Positions 8,677 to 16,350 of a DNA stretch of 28,009 nt are shown one piece after another. Source of the DNA: CAYNWK01 sp964400875. GTDB taxonomy: Bacteria > Chloroflexota > Anaerolineae > Anaerolineales > UBA4823. The notes under the pieces are model-generated. The model did not search any database and was not told the origin of the DNA. It worked only from the letters and a program-made list of their open reading frames with translations. The DNA is taken from NCBI GenBank assembly GCA_964400875.1, contig CAYNWK010000049.1, positions 1-28,009 on the forward strand, in the 5' to 3' direction. A program made the position numbers and the translations under genes. Each line of letters begins with the position of its first letter. Position 1 is the first letter of the stretch.

Positions 8677-8778
8677 AACACACCTAACTCTCCTCCTGGT
8701 GGGTAAGTCCTTCAAGAATTCAGTGCAAATTTAATAAGCCCGTACGCAGGCTGGTTCTCCTGTACGTGATGCGTGCGA

Positions 8779-8784
8779 TATAAT
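8779..8784 (+). promoter_or_regulatory. TATAAT box six bases before an ATG (possible leaderless mRNA)
   Basis: A perfect TATAAT ends six bases before the ATG at 8791, which places the expected transcription start at or next to the start codon. The best -35 is weak (TTCTCC, 8755-8760). No Shine-Dalgarno sequence can fit. Confidence 0.5.
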
Positions 8785-8790
8785 ATTCCT

Positions 8791-9168
8791 ATGGATGAGA
8801 ATAACCGCCTACCCATTCCCATCTACACAACCTCCGGAGATACTGGGGGTTTCTTGGTTTATCCTTATGTTTATAATTTGGGGGGGGATTGGATCGGGTG
8901 GGTGACTCGTAAGAAAAAAGTCTATTCTGTCTACGGAAAATATGTGGGTTGGCTCAGTGACGATCCGCGGATTCTGCGTAAACGTACCCAGGATTATCGC
9001 CACCCGGACCTGGCTCCGCCGCCCGGTCCGCCCCGATTTCTCATTCCTGTTACGGTTCCGTTACCGCCGCTGATGCCCGAACTGAGCTTCAGCACGGTTG
9101 ACGTCTTAGAAGAGAGGCCAGAACTATTACCGACCACCGACAGTTTTGCGTTCGAAGACGAAGCGTGA
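8791..9168 (+). CDS. Small beta-flower-like protein
   Basis: 125 residues. The first 65 show short repeating strands of the form ...PIYTTSGDTGGFLV, YVYNLGGDWIGWVT, KVYSVYGKYVGWLS followed by DDPRILRKR. This 'Y-x-x-x-G-x-x-x-G' periodicity resembles the small domain called the 4-fold beta flower; the assignment is from memory and tentative. The rest is Pro-rich and acidic. The ATG at 8791 sits immediately after a TATAAT box. A GTG six codons upstream would lie inside the promoter and is unlikely. The gene ends 7 bp before the thioesterase gene and is probably co-transcribed with it. Confidence 0.75.
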   Translation: MDENNRLPIPIYTTSGDTGGFLVYPYVYNLGGDWIGWVTRKKKVYSVYGKYVGWLSDDPRILRKRTQDYRHPDLAPPPGPPRFLIPVTVPLPPLMPELSFSTVDVLEERPELLPTTDSFAFEDEA

Positions 9169-9175
9169 AGCCAAC

Positions 9176-9655
9176 ATGAACGTTTCGCTGGAAGGCAAGC
9201 TGGTCAGCGCATCGTGCATTACGATCGCCCAATTAATGCAGCCGGACCATGCCAATAACCTCGGCAACGTACATGGTGGCTGGATCATGAAACTGGTGGA
9301 CGAAGCCGGCGCGCTGGCCTGCATGCGCCATGCCCAGCATCGGGTCGTCACCGTGGCGGTCGATCAAATGACTTTTCGCCAGCCGATCCGCATTGGTGAC
9401 CTGGTGACCTTATCGGCGGAAGTGAGCTACGTGGGCCGTACCTCGCTTGAAGCGGAAGTCAACGTCGAAGCCGAGAACCCCATAACCGGGGAAAGCACGC
9501 ACACCAACAAGGCTTACCTGGTTTACGTCGCTTTGGATGAAAACGGCGAACCTGTCCAAGTGCCGCCATTGATACCTGAGAACGAAGCCCAGCGCAAGCG
9601 TATGGAAGCCGGAAAAGCGCGCCAGGCCTACCGCTTGTCCCAAAGTAAGCATTGA
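9176..9655 (+). CDS. Acyl-CoA thioesterase, hotdog fold (YciA/BACH type)
   Basis: 159 residues. It carries the acyl-CoA thioester hydrolase pattern: NNLGNVHGGWIMKLVDEAGALAC (catalytic Asp at 42), VTVAVDQMTFRQPIRIGDLV, then VGRTSLEAEVNVEAEN and TNKAYLVYVALDE. It would hydrolyse acyl-CoA to free acid and CoA in the cytoplasm; chain-length preference is not readable. The ATG at 9176 precedes the conserved core; a TTG ten codons upstream is possible but would overlap the previous gene. It is followed after 4 bp by the AAA+ ATPase gene. Confidence 0.88.
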   Translation: MNVSLEGKLVSASCITIAQLMQPDHANNLGNVHGGWIMKLVDEAGALACMRHAQHRVVTVAVDQMTFRQPIRIGDLVTLSAEVSYVGRTSLEAEVNVEAENPITGESTHTNKAYLVYVALDENGEPVQVPPLIPENEAQRKRMEAGKARQAYRLSQSKH

Positions 9656-9659
9656 ACTC

Positions 9660-10856
9660 ATGTCCGAAGAAGAACCTTTAACACAAGCTGATTTAGCCGA
9701 CCAGCAAGAAACGCCTCCTGGAGTGCGCTCACTGCGGGAATTGATCGACCGTGTCTCCGGTAGGGATGTCCGCATGGAGCCGGTTGAAGGCGATTCCAGC
9801 CTCGCTGAAGTACTTCCTTTTCCGTTCCTTGCGCTGGTTGGGCAAAAAGAGATGAAGCTGGCGCTGATCTTGGCCCTGATCAACCCGGCTGTCGGCGGCG
9901 TCCTGCTGCTCGGGCCAAGAGGCACCGGCAAAACCACTGCCGTGCGCGGTCTGGTAGAACTGTTGCCGGAAGTACCGCGCAGCATGTGTTATTACGGCTG
10001 TATGCCTGAGGATATAGAATCGGGCGGGATGGACGCGGTGTGCCCGGATTGCGCCCGTAAATACGCCGAAGGTCAGCCGCTGGCGCGCATGGATCGGGTC
10101 AGGCTGGTGGAATTGCCTTTGAATGCCGAGCTGGAAGATGTCGTCGGGGGCGTGGACGAACGCGCTGCCATGCACGAACGTTTGCGCATACGCCGGGGGA
10201 TCCTGGCTCAGGCGGATTTGAACTTATTGTATGTAGATGAGATCAATCTCCTAGCCGATGCGATCGTCGACGTAATCCTGGATGCTGCCGCACAGGGAAA
10301 TTACACAGTGCGGCGCGGCCCGGTTTCAGCCACCTACCGCTCCCGGTTTGGGCTGATCGGTTCAATGAACCCCGAGGAAGGCCGCTTGCGCCCGCAGATC
10401 CTGGATCGATTTGGGTTGCGCGTGCTGGTTGGTGGGCTGGATGATCCCACAGAGCGGCTGGATGCTTACCGCCGGGTGCGCGCCTTCCAGAGTAATCCGC
10501 ACCGCATGGTCTCTCAGTACGCAATGGAAACGGAGATCGCCCAGGAAGAGATCCAGGCTGCCCGGGATTTGTTGCCAGAGGTTGATATCTCAGACGAGGT
10601 GGCGCAGCAGGGGCTCGAGTTCATACGGAAACTGGAGATCGACTCCCTGCGCGCGGAAATCAGCCTGTTTGAGAGCGCGCGGGCCTACGCGGCGGCGGAA
10701 GGAAAGACCCAGGTTGAGGTGGATGACCTGCGCCAGGTGAGCCAGATGGCGCTGCGGCTGCGTCGGTCTGAGTTCATGAACGATTACCTGGCTAATCAGA
10801 AAACGGAAGAAAGCGAAATTATCGCTTTAATGGACGCGGTCCTGACCAATTCCTAA
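9660..10856 (+). CDS. Magnesium chelatase subunit I-like AAA+ ATPase
   Basis: 398 residues. Walker A is GPRGTGKTT (85-93), Walker B is LLYVDEIN (189-196), and SMNPEEGRLRPQILDRFGLR is the ChlI/BchI sensor 1/arginine region, followed by a lid domain. An insertion holds four Cys (C110, C114, C128, C131), which may form a zinc site. Mg-chelatase I subunits work with a D subunit (VWA domain) and an H subunit to insert Mg into protoporphyrin; neither partner is visible here, so a MoxR-like remodelling role is equally possible. The gene is tightly packed in a plus-strand run, 4 bp after the thioesterase. Confidence 0.85.
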   Translation: MSEEEPLTQADLADQQETPPGVRSLRELIDRVSGRDVRMEPVEGDSSLAEVLPFPFLALVGQKEMKLALILALINPAVGGVLLLGPRGTGKTTAVRGLVELLPEVPRSMCYYGCMPEDIESGGMDAVCPDCARKYAEGQPLARMDRVRLVELPLNAELEDVVGGVDERAAMHERLRIRRGILAQADLNLLYVDEINLLADAIVDVILDAAAQGNYTVRRGPVSATYRSRFGLIGSMNPEEGRLRPQILDRFGLRVLVGGLDDPTERLDAYRRVRAFQSNPHRMVSQYAMETEIAQEEIQAARDLLPEVDISDEVAQQGLEFIRKLEIDSLRAEISLFESARAYAAAEGKTQVEVDDLRQVSQMALRLRRSEFMNDYLANQKTEESEIIALMDAVLTNS

Positions 10857-10875
10857 CCCACTGGAGAATGTACCC

Positions 10876-11286
10876 ATGACTATCAAGAATTTCTTTCGGA
10901 AGAAGCCCCCGGTCGAAGAGAAAAGCCTGTCTCCCGAACCGGAGGAAATGCCGGAACCTAACAGCGTGGATGACTATATGCGCAGAGGCTGGGCTTATCA
11001 TTCTCGCGATAAGAACGATCAAGCGGAGGCCGACTTCCGGAAGGCGCTCGAACTGGACCCAGACTCTGTGGATGCGAACTACGTCCTGGGATTGGTGCTC
11101 AAGGCCAAAGAGAAAGACGAAGAAGCTATTGAGGCTTTTAAAGTTGCGATTAACCTGATCAACAACGGCAAGGTTGAGAATATGAACCGGGCCGAGATGC
11201 TGCGCAGGTTGGCTTTAGGGCATGTCAATGAAATTAAAGAAGGCGACTGGAAGCTCGAGGAGGAATTTTGGCGAAGGGAACGCTGA
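10876..11286 (+). CDS. TPR-repeat protein
   Basis: 136 residues, cytosolic, with a charged N-terminus and about two tetratricopeptide repeats: YMRRGWAYHSRDKNDQAEAD.. FRKALELDPDSV and ANYVLGLVLKAKEKDEEAIE.. These usually mediate protein-protein contact. GGAGA at 10863-10867 is 8 bases before the ATG. The gene overlaps the next one by 19 bp, so the neighbours are likely co-translated. No specific partner can be named; the ChlI-like ATPase just upstream is a candidate. Confidence 0.82.
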   Translation: MTIKNFFRKKPPVEEKSLSPEPEEMPEPNSVDDYMRRGWAYHSRDKNDQAEADFRKALELDPDSVDANYVLGLVLKAKEKDEEAIEAFKVAINLINNGKVENMNRAEMLRRLALGHVNEIKEGDWKLEEEFWRRER

Positions 11287-12269
11287 GCCATCGGGAAAGA
11301 ATGGAAGCTTGCCTGGCTGGAGAAGCGCCTGATCGCGTGCCGGTTGCCTTATGGCGGCATTTCCCGGTAGATGATCAAGTTCCGGCAAATCTTGCCCAGG
11401 CCGTAGTTAATTTCCAACGCACTTACGATTTCGATTTCGTAAAAGTCACATCAGCATCATCTTTTTGTTTGAAAGATTGGGGAGCCAAGGATGAGTGGCT
11501 TGGGGCAACGGAGGGCACCCGCGATTACACCCAGGCAGTGATTGAAGACCCTGAAGATTGGGGTAAGTTGACGGTGCTCGATCCTCGCGCAGGTCATCTG
11601 GGCGCACAATTGGAATGCCTGCGCCTGATCGTTCAAGAGCTCGGTCCTGATACGCCGGTCATTCAAACGATCTTCAACCCCCTTTCCCAGGCGAAGAACC
11701 TGGTCGGAAAGGGTAATTTGGAAGCACAATTGCGGCAGGCTTCGCAAGCCGTACACGCTGGTTTAGAGACGATTACTCGCAGCACCCGTGATTTTATCCA
11801 CGCAGCCAAGGAAACCGGGATTGCGGGGGTTTTTTACGCCGTACAGCATGCCCAATATGGGCTTCTCGCGCCGGAAGAATACGAAACTTTCGGTCGCAAA
11901 TACGATCTCCAGGTGCTTGAGGCGGCGAGCGACTTGTGGCTCAACGTGTTGCACATTCACGGGGATGCGATCATGTTCGAGCAGCTGAGCAATTATCCTG
12001 TGCAGGTGGTCAACTGGCACGATCGGGAGACCCCGCCTACTTTGCCGGAAGGCAAAAGACTCTTCGCTGGGGCGGTATGTGGTGGGATAAGGCGCCACGA
12101 AACTTTGGCGTTAGGCGCCCCGGAGGAGGTAATTTCCGAGGCGCGTGATGCGATTCAATCCACATCCGGGCGGCGCTTTGTCCTGGGGACGGGTTGTGTG
12201 GTGCCGATCATCGCGCCTCATGGAAATATCCTGGCGGCGCGCCGGGCTGTGGAAGAATACGGGGGATAG
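11268..12269 (+). CDS. Uroporphyrinogen decarboxylase (URO-D) family protein
   Basis: 333 residues with the family start SHRERMEACLAGEAPDRVPV and the barrel motifs FDFVKVTSASSF, NVLHIHGDAIMFEQL, VQVVNWHDRE, RLFAGAVCGGI and RFVLGTGCVVP. The true HemE substrate loop RQAGRY is replaced by LWRHFP, so it is probably not haem-pathway HemE. The superfamily also includes corrinoid-dependent methyltransferases (MtaA/CmuA-like), which is an alternative. The TTG at 11268 is preceded by GAGGAGG (11257-11263) inside the TPR gene, which decides the start; the first ATG would be 11 codons later. Substrate unknown. Confidence 0.82.
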   Translation: MAKGTLSHRERMEACLAGEAPDRVPVALWRHFPVDDQVPANLAQAVVNFQRTYDFDFVKVTSASSFCLKDWGAKDEWLGATEGTRDYTQAVIEDPEDWGKLTVLDPRAGHLGAQLECLRLIVQELGPDTPVIQTIFNPLSQAKNLVGKGNLEAQLRQASQAVHAGLETITRSTRDFIHAAKETGIAGVFYAVQHAQYGLLAPEEYETFGRKYDLQVLEAASDLWLNVLHIHGDAIMFEQLSNYPVQVVNWHDRETPPTLPEGKRLFAGAVCGGIRRHETLALGAPEEVISEARDAIQSTSGRRFVLGTGCVVPIIAPHGNILAARRAVEEYGG

Positions 12270-12287
12270 CGCAGCCTTCGAGACTAT

Positions 12288-12950
12288 ATGAGTGGATTGC
12301 GGGTCATCTCTGGAAGCGCGAAGGGGCATCGCCTGCGCTCCGTGCCCGGAAGCTCGACGCGGCCTATCACTGACCGGGCTAAAGAATCGCTGTTCAATAT
12401 CATCGGGGTCGATATTGAAGGCGCTACGCTGTTGGACCTCTTTGGCGGGACCGGCAGCGTGGGCATTGAAGCGTTGAGCCGAGGCGCAAGTTTCGTCCGT
12501 TTTGTAGAGGTCGACCGGCGGGCGGTCGCCACCATCTACTCGAACCTCAAACATACCCGCCTGGAATCAGGCGCTGAAGTACTGCGCCTTGACGCTTTTA
12601 ATTTATTAGCCGGACCCATCGACCGTAATTTTGATTACGTCTTTATCGCCCCGCCCCAGTATCATGGCTTGTGGAAGCAGGCTTTATTAACCTTGGATCA
12701 GCGCGCCGGGTGGCTTGCCCCATTCGCCTGGACCATCGTCCAGATTCACCCCCGTGAATACGAAGAGGTGGCGCTGGATCGCCTGGTAGAGTTTGACCAG
12801 CGCAAATATGGCAGCATCTTGCTGGTTTTCTACCGCTTTTTAGAACAAGCCTCGGATCAGCAGCAAAAAGCCGAAGATAAGCAGGGGGATTCCGATCGGC
12901 AGGCCTACGATGGTGATGCTGACGATCAACCCGGCGATCATCAGCACTAA
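12288..12950 (+). CDS. rsmD: 16S rRNA (guanine966-N2)-methyltransferase RsmD-like, with C-terminal extension
   Basis: RsmD methylates G966 of 16S rRNA using SAM. The N-terminus LRVISGSAKGHRLRSVPG and TRPITDRAKESLFNII are typical; LLDLFGGTGSVGIEALSRGA (48-67) is the SAM-binding motif. Motif IV, normally (D/N)PP(Y/F), reads APPQY at 121-125, so the usual acidic or amide residue is absent. The normal family length ends near residue 184; here a further 36 residues, very hydrophilic and rich in Asp, Gln and Lys, follow. That tail (12840-12950) is read from DNA that codes for a membrane protein on the other strand. It starts 18 bp after the URO-D gene. Confidence 0.85.
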   Translation: MSGLRVISGSAKGHRLRSVPGSSTRPITDRAKESLFNIIGVDIEGATLLDLFGGTGSVGIEALSRGASFVRFVEVDRRAVATIYSNLKHTRLESGAEVLRLDAFNLLAGPIDRNFDYVFIAPPQYHGLWKQALLTLDQRAGWLAPFAWTIVQIHPREYEEVALDRLVEFDQRKYGSILLVFYRFLEQASDQQQKAEDKQGDSDRQAYDGDADDQPGDHQH

Positions 12951-13076
12951 GCCCAGGATTACGGCAACCAGCCTGCCGGTAAACTCGACGATCCCGACAA
13001 CCAGCCGCCAGATAGCCCAAAAGGGCCACAAGAACCACGGAACGCGTCGTTTATTCGACATTGTTTCTGTGCTCAT
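12840..13076 (-). CDS. Small membrane protein
   Basis: 78 residues with a basic N-terminus (SNKRRVPWFLWPFWAIWRLV) and two or three hydrophobic segments (VAVILGLVLMIAGLIVSITI, GIPLLIFGFLLLIRGLF). The Trp-rich start and Gly/Leu helices indicate an inner-membrane protein; function unknown. Two ATGs (13079 and 13076) compete; AGAGG lies 3 and 6 bases upstream of them, favouring 13076. Its last 37 codons overlap the 3' end of rsmD in antisense. I judge it real because the hydrophobic pattern is coherent, whereas the overlapping rsmD tail looks like low-complexity read-through. Confidence 0.75.
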   Translation of the reverse strand: MSTETMSNKRRVPWFLWPFWAIWRLVVGIVEFTGRLVAVILGLVLMIAGLIVSITIVGLPIGIPLLIFGFLLLIRGLF

Positions 13077-13238
13077 CATTAACCTCTCTGAATAGTCTGC
13101 TCGCCTATAAAACAGTTGTCCGGGCAGTGATCGAGCAGCAATAGGAAAATCTTCTACCTTTATTTACGGTAAAGTGTGTATTTCGTCGCGGATTTATTTC
13201 TTGCAAAAGCCCCACGTCATTTTTTAGATGGCTTAGAT

Positions 13239-14009
13239 TTATTTGTCAAGCGGTTGATTCAGCGCAGCCAATCCGGTTTCAATGATCTCCAGCGCGACCT
13301 GCACCCGCTGTTCCCAGTTGCCGGCCGAACGGTCGTATTTTTCGGCCAGCTTCCGCTGAGCCTCCAGGCCGGCTGCCTGATCTTGTTGGTGGTCGGCGGC
13401 TTCCCAATCCAACCCGTCGACGAAAACCGCCTCCAGCGAGAAGCCCGCGCGGTGCAGCAGCACCGGCCACTCAGCATCGGAGCCGATGGCGCGATTTAAT
13501 CGGCTGTTGGCGACCAGGTATTCGGCCGCCGTCCGGCTGAAGCCCTTCGAACCGGCCCCGATGTCCACCGTCTGCCCCAGGATATGCGAGAAGACCAGGT
13601 TGAAGATCCTCTCGGTTTCCCGCATGGCTTGAGGGTGGGTGCTCCAGGCTTGTTCCGTACGGCCGATCACGGCGCAGTCAGCCCCCCGGATGTGTTCGAT
13701 CGTCTGGCGCCATTCTTCGGGTCGTGTCTCTACCCAACGGATCAACCGGTCGAGGTCGGCGTACTGCAGGTGGCTGCATGGGTGATCCAATGCGCCTCGC
13801 AGGGCGAGATGCCGCCCGAGCGTCCAATCTGCTGTCTGGATGAAAGTTACCTTGGGCAGCTGGCGCAGGAGTTCGACCTGGGATAGGTCCGCCCCAGGGG
13901 GCAAAGTGATCACCATAGCCTGGTAGACTTCATCAAGCTGCTCGTAGAGACCGGCTAGGCGCGGCCCTTCGCCGCGAGGCTGCCAGGTTGCGGCCAGCGC
14001 GAGGCTCAT
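13239..14009 (-). CDS. GT-A glycosyltransferase-like protein (uncertain)
   Basis: 256 residues, soluble. The segment HLQYADLDRLIRWVETRPEEW resembles the D-x-D-containing region of GT-A fold glycosyltransferases, and TVDIGAGSKGFSR..AEYL followed by GSDAEWPVLLHRAGFSLEAVFVDGLDWE resembles their acceptor side. The match is from pattern reading and weak, so the substrate is unknown. GGAGG lies 7 bases before the ATG, within the end of the NUDIX gene, and the genes are only 3 bp apart, which implies one transcript and coupled translation. Confidence 0.6.
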   Translation of the reverse strand: MSLALAATWQPRGEGPRLAGLYEQLDEVYQAMVITLPPGADLSQVELLRQLPKVTFIQTADWTLGRHLALRGALDHPCSHLQYADLDRLIRWVETRPEEWRQTIEHIRGADCAVIGRTEQAWSTHPQAMRETERIFNLVFSHILGQTVDIGAGSKGFSRTAAEYLVANSRLNRAIGSDAEWPVLLHRAGFSLEAVFVDGLDWEAADHQQDQAAGLEAQRKLAEKYDRSAGNWEQRVQVALEIIETGLAALNQPLDK

Positions 14010-14012
14010 GGA

Positions 14013-14516
14013 TCAACCTCCGAATTCGATGGTGAGTTTTCCTGTAGAATCGTAAGCGATATGCGCCGCAAAGGACGGTTCCCCGCGCCGGGCAGCGAGA
14101 ACGCGGGGTAGCAATACGTGCAGATCTTCGACCAGGGGAAGGTCGAATACCGCCGTTCTCGGGACCCAAACCAGGTCGCCTTCTGCCGAATTGATCGGTT
14201 GCTCCCCGGCTGCCTCTCCGCGAAAAATGTAGATGCCTACCCCCAGGTTGTTCTCGACATCGACGATTACTGTACCGCACAACCACAGCTCAATGCCGGA
14301 GTAGCCGGTTTCTTCTTTTAACTCTCGGAAAGCCGCGCTGAGAACGTCTTCGCCCCGCTCTACGTGCCCGCCGACGCCGTTATACATGCCCGCCCACAAG
14401 CGTTTGTCCGGCGCCCCCTTGATTAACAGCACTTCATCCGCTCGAGTCAGGAAGATCAGTGTTCGCGGGATGAGCGCATATCGCTGGCGGTCAATTCCCT
14501 GTTCTGCGGGTGGCAT
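14013..14516 (-). CDS. NUDIX hydrolase
   Basis: 167 residues. The complete Nudix box G-x5-E-x7-REUxEExGU is present at 50-72 (GHVERGEDVLSAAFRELKEE). These enzymes hydrolyse nucleoside diphosphates linked to another group, such as 8-oxo-dGTP, ADP-ribose or NDP-sugars. The substrate is not evident. The N-terminus YALIPRTLIFLTR..VLLIKG is typical of MutT-like members. It lies between the aldolase-like gene (94-bp gap with a strong hairpin) and the GT-A-like gene (3 bp). Confidence 0.9.
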   Translation of the reverse strand: MPPAEQGIDRQRYALIPRTLIFLTRADEVLLIKGAPDKRLWAGMYNGVGGHVERGEDVLSAAFRELKEETGYSGIELWLCGTVIVDVENNLGVGIYIFRGEAAGEQPINSAEGDLVWVPRTAVFDLPLVEDLHVLLPRVLAARRGEPSFAAHIAYDSTGKLTIEFGG

Positions 14517-14541
14517 TGGTGGATTAGCTCTGCGGTACCGA

Positions 14542-14570
14542 CGGGGACCCGGCGGAGTACCGGGTCCCTG
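14542..14570 (-). terminator. GC-rich hairpin between the aldolase and NUDIX genes
   Basis: GGGACCCGG (14544-14552) pairs with CCGGGTCCC (14560-14568) around a 7-nt loop; one G.U and one more pair extend the stem to 11. No T-tract follows on the minus strand, so it may stall, process or attenuate the transcript rather than end it. Confidence 0.5.
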
Positions 14571-14610
14571 GTGAAGTGGTCAGGCTTGCGCCGCAGTATT
14601 TAGGAGCGGC

Positions 14611-16029
14611 TTAATCGGCCAGATCGCTAACATCTTCTTCGACCGCTTCTGCGCCGAGATACTCTTTCACGCCGGGGTGAACGACCACCGGCTCGACTGC
14701 CTGGTTGACGTATTCTCGAGTGCCTTTAATGTTGAGAAGTTCGAAGAGCATACGGAATTGATCTTCCCAGGCCTTGCCGATCTCGTTTTTGATCGAGGCG
14801 TCCAAACGCCAGACCTGCGGCTTGAATGGCCCGATCGCCCTTTTACGGGTCTTGTAATAGAACTGTTCGTCGGTCTGCCCGGCCTTGCGCTCGTCGGCGT
14901 GGTTTTCGCCCAGGTAGGCATACATCTTGTCTCGAATACCCTCTGGCAGATGGTTGAACATGATGTTCTGGAAATTGGTCGCCAGGTGGACCTCGCAGGC
15001 TTCGTATTCAGGGAACTTTCCGAATGCTTCTTCGGGCAGTGTGGAAGCGCCATGCTGGACTGCGCCTGCCATGCCGTATTCATTCCGGGCGATTCGGCTG
15101 AGCTTTTTCAAGGTATCGAAATCGACGCTGACCTCTTTGATCGAACCGTCTGGAAGAACGACGCCGCCGTGGGAAGTGCCGGTCTGGATGCTGATCTTGC
15201 TCAACCCGCTTGCGCCGGGAGCCTGCTTCTCCAATTCCTCGGTATATCCATCCATATAAGCTCGCAGTTCAGGTTCGGTGGAATTTTGTCCGCCCACCTC
15301 CCCGATCTCTCCGCCGACGGATACGGTCACGCCTTCCGGTTCAAGTGCACGGATGTAGCCGGTAAACATAGCGGATAGCTGGCTGTTGAGTTTCTGCTGT
15401 TCTGGGATCGTATCTTTGCTCAAATCGACCAGCGTCGAGGTATCCACGTCGATGTTGAAGAAGCCAGCTTGCATGGCCTCGGCGGTCAAGTCTTTCAACG
15501 TTTGGATTTCGGTTTCTCGGTCGGTGGCATATCGTTTTGCGGATACCTGGAAGTGATCGCCCTGTATGAAAATCGGTCCCCTGAACCCTTCGGCGATAGC
15601 TGCGGCCAGGATGTTGGTCGCGTATTCGCTGGGACGCTGGTCGGTATATCCCATCTCTGAGCGGGCTATCTCGAATATGAAAGCGCCTGCCGCAATACTG
15701 TTTGCCACGCGAAAGACCGCTCGAGCGGCATCGAAGGATAGGGCACGCAGGTTAATTGCCGGTACGGTAAAGTTATTTGGCACTTCGCCGCGCCCGCGCG
15801 CCAGGTAAAGATCGTTGATTGAAGCGGGTATTGCTCCGTAAGCCAGCGCGGCTAGGCGGGTCAAGTAGCGCGCCGTGTTCTGGCGTTCGCCGCGCTCCAG
15901 GGCAGAGACCTCGGCCAGGCTGGAGATATTCTTACTCAACTTGTTCACATCTTCAACTTTGGCTTTGCCGTCCTCAACGGATAAACCGCCGTCCAGAAGC
16001 TTTAACAAACTTTTCATCGTCCCGTTCAT
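14611..16029 (-). CDS. Class II fructose-bisphosphate aldolase family protein (long, atypical)
   Basis: 472 residues, much longer than the usual 285-360 of class II aldolases. Metal-site motifs of the family are recognisable: IQGDHFQVS (H159), VGGEIGEVGG (E241), QTGTSHGG (H287) and GAVQHGAST (H326), all fitting a TIM barrel that holds Zn. The N-terminal 90 residues and the C-terminal domain (about 340-472) are extra. The expected reaction is cleavage/condensation of a ketose bisphosphate, but the substrate could be another sugar phosphate. The ATG at 16029 is preceded by GAGGAG at 7 bases; an earlier TTG at 16044 overlaps that site and is rejected. Confidence 0.78.
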   Translation of the reverse strand: MNGTMKSLLKLLDGGLSVEDGKAKVEDVNKLSKNISSLAEVSALERGERQNTARYLTRLAALAYGAIPASINDLYLARGRGEVPNNFTVPAINLRALSFDAARAVFRVANSIAAGAFIFEIARSEMGYTDQRPSEYATNILAAAIAEGFRGPIFIQGDHFQVSAKRYATDRETEIQTLKDLTAEAMQAGFFNIDVDTSTLVDLSKDTIPEQQKLNSQLSAMFTGYIRALEPEGVTVSVGGEIGEVGGQNSTEPELRAYMDGYTEELEKQAPGASGLSKISIQTGTSHGGVVLPDGSIKEVSVDFDTLKKLSRIARNEYGMAGAVQHGASTLPEEAFGKFPEYEACEVHLATNFQNIMFNHLPEGIRDKMYAYLGENHADERKAGQTDEQFYYKTRKRAIGPFKPQVWRLDASIKNEIGKAWEDQFRMLFELLNIKGTREYVNQAVEPVVVHPGVKEYLGAEAVEEDVSDLAD

Positions 16030-16182
16030 TCGATCGCTCCTCAATTCAAGTTTAGATTATGGATGAACCACCATGGAGGGATAACACAAGTTGTCGACGC
16101 AGTTTAATTTCTCTGAAATCGCTAGATTGGGTGGGTAAATTTGCCGCGAATCTGCAACCAACCGGCCAACTGGCTCGTATTT

Positions 16183-16211
16183 ATTATAATGGATCACACT
16201 TCTCTTTTCAC
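16183..16211 (-). promoter_or_regulatory. Candidate promoter for the aldolase operon
   Basis: On the minus strand GTGAAA (16206-16211, 4 of 6) is followed after 17 bp by TATAAT (16183-16188). This would give a leader of about 145 nt. Confidence 0.4.
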
Positions 16212-16250
16212 CCACATCTAGCTCCTCTAGGGCAATTGCCGAAGAACACG

Positions 16251-16279
16251 TTGCCTGCAAGGGGAAGAGAGGCTATAAT
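16251..16279 (+). promoter_or_regulatory. Promoter of the coiled-coil/SPFH operon
   Basis: TTGCCT (16251-16256, 4 of 6), 17 bp, then TATAAT (16274-16279, 6 of 6). Transcription would begin near 16286, 65 nt before the ATG; AAGGAG (16335-16340) is the ribosome-binding site. Confidence 0.6.
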
Positions 16280-16350
16280 CTTGTTGGTGATGATCGAGCG
16301 GTGGAATATCCAGAGCTCATTGGACAGCATTCTCAAGGAGACAATCAATA

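Larger units (their letters stand above)
16030..16350. other. 321-bp divergent intergenic region
   Basis: It separates the aldolase-like gene (minus) from the coiled-coil/SPFH genes (plus). It contains TATAAT boxes at 16183-16190 (reads as TATAAT on both strands, offset by two bases) and 16274-16279. No gene is supported. Confidence 0.6.

Noticed and set aside
14677..15378. 233-codon plus-strand frame inside the aldolase-like gene
   Set aside because: It is the antisense of a well-supported gene with metal-site motifs and has no own ribosome-binding site or domain.
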